This document shows, piece by piece, positions 56,451 to 64,000 of a stretch of DNA of 64,000 nt. A program made the position numbers and the translations under genes. The notes below the pieces were generated by a model. It saw only the letters and a program-made list of their open reading frames with translations, did not search any database and had not been told where the DNA came from. Within the stretch, counting starts at the first letter, position 1. Every line of letters starts with the position of its first letter. Location of the stretch: positions 8,584,501 to 8,648,500 of the forward strand of contig JAIOJX010000005.1 in NCBI GenBank assembly GCA_022376925.1. The letters are read 5' to 3'. Source of the stretch: Tragulus kanchil (lineage: Eukaryota; Chordata; Mammalia; Artiodactyla; Tragulidae).

Positions 56451-58252
56451 AAAACAATGATTCGCTCTTTAAAAATATAATCTTTCTTTGGGTTCTTCTG
56501 AACATGACTGATAAGACCAAAGCGGGAAAAGCAGGGAAGAAACAAGGAGTAGAGAAGCTTTGGTGCCAGTGCCTGGAAAAGCGCTTTCTGTGGGTGGAAA
56601 ATGTTCCAGTTGTTTCTCTCAGGCAAGAAGCGAAGCAAAGAAATTATGCAGAAAAGCTCATGGAAAATCAGAGCAAAATATTTTTAGCTGATTGACCTTT
56701 TAGTAAGAGTGGTATCTCCTTTAAAAGGAAAATTCATCAGAAGAATATTATAATACTAATACCTGGAAGGGAGGTGGGAGGGTGGGGGTTAAACCTGCGG
56801 TAAAAATACACGAGTTTGTGATATACCCTTTGGGAGCTGGGTGCTCACTGGCTCCCCTTTCAGGATTGGTTGGCACTGGAGCATTCTTCAGGCATCTGGT
56901 ATACCTGCATCCCTTGCCCTGTTGGAAGATGTCTACAGAACCATTTCTCAGAATGTTCCTATAGAGTCTGGCTCTTTTCCCACCCTCCCTCTCTCCTTCC
57001 CTCTCTCCCTTCTTCTTCCTTCTTTCCTCGCTCCTTTCTTCCTTCTCATTGTCCTTACTGCATCCAGGAAAAGACAGCACCTGGGAGGTGATGCAACTTC
57101 CTGTGCAGAGCATGGGCTTCAGTCTCCTACTGGCCTGAATCTGGGTGTGGACGCTGCCACTTAGTCTATGCGTGACCTGAAAGAAATCTGAAAATTTGCT
57201 TTTAAGAATGAAGGCAAAAGGCAAAATTAGCATTGGTTTATTTTTGCATCATGTGCAAGATGCATCTTAAGATGGGTCTTGCTCTGTTGCTCCATTTCAG
57301 CTTACGAAAGATTTCATAAGAACACTTTGCTTGCCTGCTCCTCTCGGAGCTCTCCGCCTGGCAGGCAGCCACTGAGCTGCCCTCAGCTAGCTGCTCCGTG
57401 GCACCTGCAGGGCCTGCCCCCAAGGAAAACTCTATTTCAATTACTCACGTGCAACTGCACCCTGCCTTTGCTTTTGTAAAAGGATTTACTAAAAAGGAAC
57501 ATGGGGCCTTTGTCTTTAAATGTCAAAACAATGATTCGCTCTTTAAAAATATAATCTTTCTTTGGGTTCTTCTGAACATGACTGATAAGACCAAAGCGGG
57601 AAAAGCAGGGAAGAAACAAGGAGTAGAGAAGCTTTGGTGCCAGTGCCTGGAAAAGCGCTTTCTGTGGGTGGAAAATGTTCCAGTTGTTTCTCTCAGGCAA
57701 GAAGCGAAGCAAAGAAATTATGCAGAAAAGCTCATGGAAAATCAGAGCAAAATATTTTTAGCTGATTGACCTTTTAGTAAGAGTGGTATCTCCTTTAAAA
57801 GGAAAATTCATCAGAAGAATATTATAATACTAATACCTGGAAGGGAGGTGGGAGGGTGGGGGTTAAACCTGCGGTAAAAATACACGAGTTTGTGATATAC
57901 CCTTTGGGAGCTGGGTGCTCACTGGCTCCCCTTTCAGGATTGGTTGGCACTGGAGCATTCTTCAGGCATCTGGTATACCTGCATCCCTTGCCCTGTTGGA
58001 AGATGTCTACAGAACCATTTCTCAGAATGTTCCTATAGAGTCTGGCTCTTTTCCCACCCTCCCTCTCTCCTTCCCTCTCTCCCTTCTTCTTCCTTCTTTC
58101 CTCGCTCCTTTCTTCCTTCTCATTGTCCTTACTGCATCCAGGAAAAGACAGCACCTGGGAGGTGATGCAACTTCCTGTGCAGAGCATGGGCTTCAGTCTC
58201 CTACTGGCCTGAATCTGGGTGTGGACGCTGCCACTTAGTCTATGCGTGACCT
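56098..58252 (+). repeat. Tandem duplication 17, overlapping duplication 16 (period about 1075 bp)
   Basis: Copy 1 is 56098-57177 and copy 2 is 57178 to about 58252. Copy 2 starts AGAAATCTGAAAATTTGCTT where the original reads AGAAATCTGCAGAGGAGTTTTGC, so bases are lost within 20 bp of the join. The block from TGAAAGAAATCTG onward exists three times (55021, 56098, 57178). A polypyrimidine run at 56982-57050 recurs at 58056-58124. Confidence 0.95.
57096..57177 (+). mobile_element. MIR, truncated by duplication join
   Basis: ATCTGGGTGTGGACGCTGCC and CACTTAGTCTATGCGTGACC, then it breaks off. The unbroken version is at 58170-58385. Confidence 0.7.
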
Positions 58253-58385
58253 TGGACAAGTTACTTAATTTCTCTGGGCGTCAGGTTCCCCCTTGACAGG
58301 AAGAATAATAGTATCCATTTTGCAGGGTGGCTGGGATGGTTGAAGAAGAAAGCACGTGCCACGTGTTCAATTAAAGTGAGTTCTC
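58170..58385 (+). mobile_element. MIR SINE
   Basis: TGCCACTTAGTCTATGCGTG, ACCTTGGACAAGTTACTTAA, TTTCTCTGGGCGTCAGGTTC, AATAATAGTATCCATTTTGC follow the MIR consensus order closely. Confidence 0.88.
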
Positions 58386-60183
58386 GGAAGAAAGGGAAGC
58401 GCTTGTAGAGACCTGCTGATTGTCTGCCCCTGGACGCGAGGGCAGGGTAGGCCAGAGGGGGAGGATGCCCCGTCCAGTCTCTGATTTTCCTTTTTTCTGT
58501 TTCCACCCTAGTGCTTCCTGACTTTATTCCGTTGTACCTGGGTGGATTGTTTTGACAGAAGAAACTGAGCTGTTCCCACTCTGTGTTCTGCCAAATTCTC
58601 TGATAATAGGGCTTCTCTTCCCTCAAAATACTCCGCGGCTCCCCGAGTCACGTCGACTCCCAGTGAAATTACAGAGCACGCGGGGTTCTGTTTTGGTACC
58701 GTTTTGCTCTTGCTGGCCTCCGCCTCCTCTTTGCATTTCTGTGTCCTCTCCGTCGCCTTCGAACCCCTCGGGCTCGTGCTGTCTCATGTCTTCACTGGAG
58801 TGCCTGTCCACGTCCGCCCTCTTCCTTGTTTTTCCGAACAGCCTGTCCCGGTGACCTTGCACCACTCTCCTCTCCTGGGACAGCTGATACCGGCTCATTT
58901 TTAGGAGTCAGCCGGAGTTGAAGCCAGGGCACAGGTGACCGCGATGGAGGGCCTTCCTCTCGCCTGTGCGTCTCTGCTCATCGTGGTTTCCAGGGCTCAT
59001 CTGCAGTAGTGAAAGCGGCAGCAATTCCAAAGCAGTAAGGACTTTGCTAGGCACCCCTGGTTGTGCCTTCCTGTAGGGAGTTCGCTTCTCTTTCCTCCCT
59101 CAGGCTGCCTCCTGGTGTGACCGGGGGTCACAGCTCCCAGGATGTCCCCAGCTGGATCGAGGGAGCAGGCTTCGGGGGTGAGCACCAGGCCACCGCTGCA
59201 GGCTTCCTGACCGTTCTCTTGGCCTGGCCCCGTTGCTTGGCACTTTTCTTGGAACGTTCTACGTTTCCTGAAAAGTCTTGCTGAACTCACTTTCGCCCGG
59301 ACCCTCGCGGGCTGCTGGAGAGCTGTGCCACCCCGGGGCCCGCGATCTGCTGTAGTCAGGGCTCTGTGCGGCCTCGTCCTCCTGCTCACCAGCATTCTCT
59401 CTTATTTCACCAGACAGAATTCCAAACTGTTTCCGCTCCTGCCAAGAGCCAGTCCCACCTTGGCCGCCCTCCTCCCTGGCCCCCGCGCTCAGCAAACGAC
59501 CATGACTCATCCAGGGGAGGCCTCCACGTCTCTCACCTTCCAGCCACCCTCACCCGTCCTTCCCTCCTTCCTGGGCCCGCTTCCTCCCCAGGTCAACGTG
59601 CTTTGTCCCAGGAACTCCACCCTTGACCTCAATAAAGGCAGGACCCAAGTCTGTGTTCTCTTTCTCCCCAAGACCTTGCTGTTGGCCCCCAGGACGTGTG
59701 AGTTATGTATCTTGGTTTCTCCAAGTTCCCGGGGAGCTGTCATGGAGGTGAGACAACCTGTGATCCTAACAAGAACCATGAGGGCCAGTCCAGTCGCCAG
59801 GTCCCTTCGTTGGGGAATGTCTGTGAGTGCTTCCTGCAGGGGCAGGGCCCCAGATGAGTGTCCCTGACATTCCTAGCTGATAGCGTCTCTCCTGATAGTC
59901 TGAGACCAACTGCACACAGCAGCCCTGAGAGAGAACCCTGAACCGCTGGAGACAGCAATGTCAGCAAGATGACCTCCGTTGGCTGGGGACCTGGGAAAGG
60001 AGGAGGGGGAGCGGAGGTCAGCTGACTGGACATCGGGATTTGGTGCTTCGCTGGATTTCTGCTGTGATGAGAGTGGTTCGAGGCAGGAGAGCACCAGACC
60101 TTTTCACAATTGCGCTCCCTGGACTGTGTCTGCCTTTTTACGTGTCATCATGTTTATCCCTGTAAAATGCTCCAGGAAAGAAT
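58386..60183 (+). other. GC-richer intergenic block, no gene recognised
   Basis: Many overlapping frames (up to 180 codons at 59325-59867) occur on both strands because GC is high and stops are few. The peptides are Pro/Ser/Leu-rich without domains. Around 59630 the sequence CCTCAATAAAGGCAGGACCC resembles an LTR or mRNA 3' end, but I could not delimit an element. Confidence 0.4.
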
Positions 60184-60401
60184 GTTGTTGTCTTAGTCGC
60201 TAAGTCACGACTGAGTCTCTTAGGACCCCATGGACTGTAGCCCGCCACACTCCTCTGTCTGTGGGATTTTCTAGGCAAGAATACTGGAGCATGTAGCCAT
60301 TCTCCAGGGGAATCTTCCTGACCCAGGGATCGAACCCGTGTCCCTCACATCTCCCACACTGGCAGGTGGACTCCTCGCTGCAGAGCTGCCAGGGAAGCAC
60401 T
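60184..60401 (-). mobile_element. Bov-tA SINE, antisense
   Basis: TTGTTGTCTTAGTCGCTAAG, CCATGGACTGTAGCCCGCCA, GACCCAGGGATCGAACCCGT, CAGAGCTGCCAGGGAAGC. Confidence 0.92.
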
Positions 60402-60606
60402 CTGTGGAAGAATCCAGCAGCACAATACCCTCTGCTTCCTCAGAGCCCAGAGCAATGTGTATCAGCTTCCAGAAGTTTCCTTTTAAAATCCTCTGCTCAT
60501 CACCTTTATTTAGGAACTCGGAATGGGTGATATAGCCATTAATCCGAGGGACTCATCGGCAGCCAGCTAGGACTTCCAGGTCCCTGTCAGCCACCATCTC
60601 CAGGAT

Positions 60607-61395
60607 CCCTGGGGCAGAACCTTCTGGAGGTTCCTTTGGATCATTCCACTTAAGAGTCCACTCCTGTTCTTGGCCTGACTGCGAGAAAGGAAGAACTCCT
60701 GATTGCAGCACCACGTGGTGTGTTTCCCCTAACACTCAAGGGTGGGCACTCCTGGGCACCATTTGTTCTCATACAAAGGAAAAAATAGACGTGTTGTCGG
60801 CTCCCTGTATTCCTGCTCGGTTACTTGATACTGGGACGGTTTGTTTTCTGGGATGTCCAGCACCGCTCGTGTTCCTTTCTGGGGTGAGGGCTTCATAAAG
60901 ATATAAACAGCCAAGAAAGCTGCAGGGAATCCATGCGTAGCTGACTCTTCTTTCTTTGGCACTACATCCCTGCAGAGATAAATATACAGACGGATGGATT
61001 ATAAAGGGGGAAGGACACCATATCAGCATGAGGGCTCCGGAGAAAACAAAAGGGTGACCGTGTGCAAAGGTTGAAAATAGAATGCAAAGCCATCAGGGCT
61101 GGGGAGCCAGCAGAGGCCTCCTGGGAAATCATTTGCAAAGAGATCCTGAGCCTCCCTGGAAAATAAACTGTGGGCGGAATCTGTGTGAAAGTGAAACTCG
61201 AGAATCTCTGTTAGTGATGCCATTGGATGGAGGGGAGAGAAGCCAGGACTTGGAGGTTTTGTCCGGAGCGAGGCACCCTGGGCCCTATTGGGAAGCTGCC
61301 TTGGTTGAACTGTAGCTGGGCCTGTGGGAGGGTGGGGGTAGGCTTTGACCTGAGTCCTGGTAGCATTTCAAATGGAAAGATGTTGGCAGGGCTGC

Positions 61396-61426
<31 letters not shown>

Positions 61427-62553
61427 AGTTGCTCAGTTGTGTCCCACTCTTTGTGAGCCCATGGACTACAGCCTGTCAGGCTCCTCTGTCCACGGGATTT
61501 TCCAGGCAAGAAGACTGGAGTGGGTTGCCATTTTCATCTCCAGGATATCTTCCTGATCCAGGGGTAGAACCTGCATATCCTGCCTTAGCAGGTGGATTCT
61601 TTATTTACCACAGAGCCATAAGGGAAGCCCATGTAAACCAAGATACGGTACATTAATTTTACATTTATGAATCTTTTTAAAAAGCAGGTACTTTCTCCAC
61701 CCCGTCCAGCCTTTGGGCAAGCTTGCTATGACTTTGTGAACCAAGACAGGCTGTCCCTAGTGCTCCCTGGGGCAGAACCTTCTGGAGGTTCCTTTGGATC
61801 ATTCCACTTAAGAGTCCACTCCTGTTCTTGGCCTGACTGCGAGAAAGGAAGAACTCCTGATTGCAGCACCACGTGGTGTGTTTCCCCTAACACTCAAGGG
61901 TGGGCACTCCTGGGCACCATTTGTTCTCATACAAAGGAAAAAATAGACGTGTTGTCGGCTCCCTGTATTCCTGCTCGGTTACTTGATACTGGGACGGTTT
62001 GTTTTCTGGGATGTCCAGCACCGCTCGTGTTCCTTTCTGGGGTGAGGGCTTCATAAAGATATAAACAGCCAAGAAAGCTGCAGGGAATCCATGCGTAGCT
62101 GACTCTTCTTTCTTTGGCACTACATCCCTGCAGAGATAAATATACAGACGGATGGATTATAAAGGGGGAAGGACACCATATCAGCATGAGGGCTCCGGAG
62201 AAAACAAAAGGGTGACCGTGTGCAAAGGTTGAAAATAGAATGCAAAGCCATCAGGGCTGGGGAGCCAGCAGAGGCCTCCTGGGAAATCATTTGCAAAGAG
62301 ATCCTGAGCCTCCCTGGAAAATAAACTGTGGGCGGAATCTGTGTGAAAGTGAAACTCGAGAATCTCTGTTAGTGATGCCATTGGATGGAGGGGAGAGAAG
62401 CCAGGACTTGGAGGTTTTGTCCGGAGCGAGGCACCCTGGGCCCTATTGGGAAGCTGCCTTGGTTGAACTGTAGCTGGGCCTGTGGGAGGGTGGGGGTAGG
62501 CTTTGACCTGAGTCCTGGTAGCATTTCAAATGGAAAGATGTTGGCAGGGCTGC

Positions 62554-62584
<31 letters not shown>

Positions 62585-62922
62585 AGTTGCTCAGTTGTGT
62601 CCCACTCTTTGTGAGCCCATGGACTACAGCCTGTCAGGCTCCTCTGTCCACGGGATTTTCCAGGCAAGAAGACTGGAGTGGGTTGCCATTTTCATCTCCA
62701 GGATATCTTCCTGATCCAGGGGTAGAACCTGCATATCCTGCCTTAGCAGGTGGATTCTTTATTTACCACAGAGCCATAAGGGAAGCCCATGTAAACCAAG
62801 ATACGGTACATTAATTTTACATTTATGAATCTTTTTAAAAAGCAGGTACTTTCTCCACCCCGTCCAGCCTTTGGGCAAGCTTGCTATGACTTTGTGAACC
62901 AAGACAGGCTGTCCCTAGTGCT
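60607..62922 (+). repeat. Tandem duplication 18 (period 1158 bp)
   Basis: Copy 1 is 60607-61764 and copy 2 is 61765-62922. I noticed no internal differences. Each copy holds a short minus-strand frame behind an acceptor-like TTTATCTCTGCAG, a (TG)n run and an antisense Bov-tA. Confidence 0.95.
61400..61630 (-). mobile_element. Bov-tA SINE with (TG)n, antisense (copied at 62558-62788)
   Basis: (TG)n at about 61401-61426, then GAGTTGCTCAGTTGTGTCCC, CTGTCAGGCTCCTCTGTCCA, AAGAAGACTGGAGTGGGTTG and GAGCCATAAGGGAAGCCC. Confidence 0.92.
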
Positions 62923-63823
62923 CACCTCGTGCAGTATCCATGCATGTCAAGCATTAGCTATGAGAACCTGCTGAAGAAAGGGCAAGGCTCGCTTCCGGCA
63001 GCCTTTCAATGGGTAGTAACCCTGGAGTTAAGGACTCTGCACCCACGGTCAGCTGCCCCCGCCCCTGGAAGGTGCTTCCACCAGCTCTCCTTCAAGGCCA
63101 GTACATCTGCTTTACTGGCTGGTTTAAGATCCAGATGGTCACTTGCCCTATCGAGAAGCAGCCACTGAACTGTGCTGAGAACCACTGACTGAGTGAGCCA
63201 GTTGGGGCAAAAAAAATGCAGGAAAGGATTTGGCCTTGTATGAAACCCCGGTCTCCTGACTGAAGTAATAATTAAGGCCATACTTTAGGTAAGTAAGTCT
63301 GTAGGAGGGTCTTTGGCTGCTGCTAACTTTCCCAAACCTAATGTGCCCCTAAACAGGAGACTCAAGTTCAGTGCCTCTCCACCAGCGGCCAGGGTCGAAT
63401 GACAAGATCTAAATGGTTTATGTTTTAAACACGTCATCTACCTGCGTCTGATTTCAAGGTGGAAAGGGCCTACCCCCGACAGGAAGTGGGACTGCCTCAT
63501 TTTGGGCTTGCCTTGAAAGCCGGGAGTGACGCTTCTCCAATTCAATTTCCAGTTTAGTTCTAGGCTCTCTCTTCCTATAAATAGATTTGAACTGACTTTT
63601 GTTGCCGTTGTTGGGATGGTGATCTATGATTTGATTAGGAATGGTCCTCATTCTCAACAAGATTACTGTCTGAAAGACATGACACATAGGGCCTGTTCTG
63701 CTCTTCTCAGCAATGCCAGAAGAGGCCCCCACAGGCATCAGCGGGACTCAACACGAATCCCCATCCACAACCCCATGGAGGTCCATCTTATTTAGAGGGC
63801 CCATTAGTAGTTTAAGGATGTCA
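62923..63823 (+). other. Intergenic, no feature recognised
   Basis: Short frames only (at most 94 codons). No repeat family was assigned with confidence. Confidence 0.35.
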
Positions 63824-64000
63824 TTGTGTGCTAAGTTGCTTCAGTTGTGTTTGACTCCTTGTGACCCTGTGGACTGTAGCCACCAGGCTCCTCTGTCCAT
63901 GGGATTCTCCAGGCAAGAAGACTGGAGGGGGTGGCCATGCCCTCCTCCAGGGGATCTTCCCCACCCAGGGATCCAACCAGTGCCCTTATGTCTCCTGCAT
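63824..64000 (-). mobile_element. Bov-tA SINE, antisense, cut by window end
   Basis: TTGTGTGCTAAGTTGCTTCA, CACCAGGCTCCTCTGTCCAT, GGATTCTCCAGGCAAGAAGA and TTATGTCTCCTGCAT at the last base. The head lies beyond the window. Confidence 0.9.

Noticed and set aside
57822..58259. 145-codon minus-strand frame with Glu/Lys/Arg-rich stretch
   Set aside because: The charged stretch is the reverse of a polypyrimidine run and the frame crosses a MIR.
59325..59867. 180-codon + strand frame as a gene
   Set aside because: Pro/Ser-rich with competing frames in a GC-rich stretch; no homology recognised.
881..62922. The duplications as a genuine tandem-repeat system or segmental duplication
   Set aside because: Fixed period regardless of content, corrupt joins and in-gene exon duplication fit assembly overlap better; I keep this as inference pending read evidence.
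42107..64000. ADTRP exons on the minus strand
   Set aside because: I compared minus-strand peptides with the family features I know and found no convincing match.

Overview
The window is nuclear DNA from a ruminant, probably a bovid. The evidence is dense Bov-tA SINEs (tRNA-Glu head, tail shared with BovB), the 3' end of a BovB (RTE) LINE at 49.65-49.85 kb, CHR-type cetartiodactyl SINEs and L1 3' ends. I saw no prokaryotic features, CRISPR arrays, rRNA or tRNA genes, or intact retroviral genes.

Only one protein-coding gene can be supported: TMEM170B, on the + strand, a small multi-pass membrane protein. Its middle coding exon (171 bp) and its last coding exon (131 bp to the stop) are present with proper splice sites. 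The first exon must lie upstream of position 1. By inference, 1-20482 is intron 1, the stretch between the exons is intron 2, and the sequence after the stop is a long 3' UTR that may end at the AATAAA signals near 37.23-37.28 kb (copied at 38.33-38.37 kb). The rest, about 38.4-64 kb, appears intergenic and is mostly retroposons. In human, the next gene downstream is ADTRP on the opposite strand; I recognised none of its exons here.

The most striking property is not a gene. At least 18 head-to-tail direct duplications, each with a period of about 1.04-1.16 kb and near-perfect identity, recur every 2-6 kb from 0.9 kb to 62.9 kb. They ignore the boundaries of introns, exons, UTR and repeats. 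Because of them TMEM170B exon 2 appears three times (the third copy broken) and exon 3 twice. Mismatches cluster at the joins and in homopolymers. The simplest reading is that overlapping contigs or reads were joined end to end without trimming about 1.1 kb of overlap. The real locus would then be about 44 kb. This is inference; read depth or another bovid assembly would settle it.

Other points of interest are: a CHR SINE 31 nt downstream of the exon 2 splice donor; several retroposons with clear target-site duplications, including an L1 inside a CHR SINE; a diverged repeat pair about 3 kb apart in the presumed 3' UTR; and a CpG-rich patch in intron 1. I found no convincing undescribed biological system.
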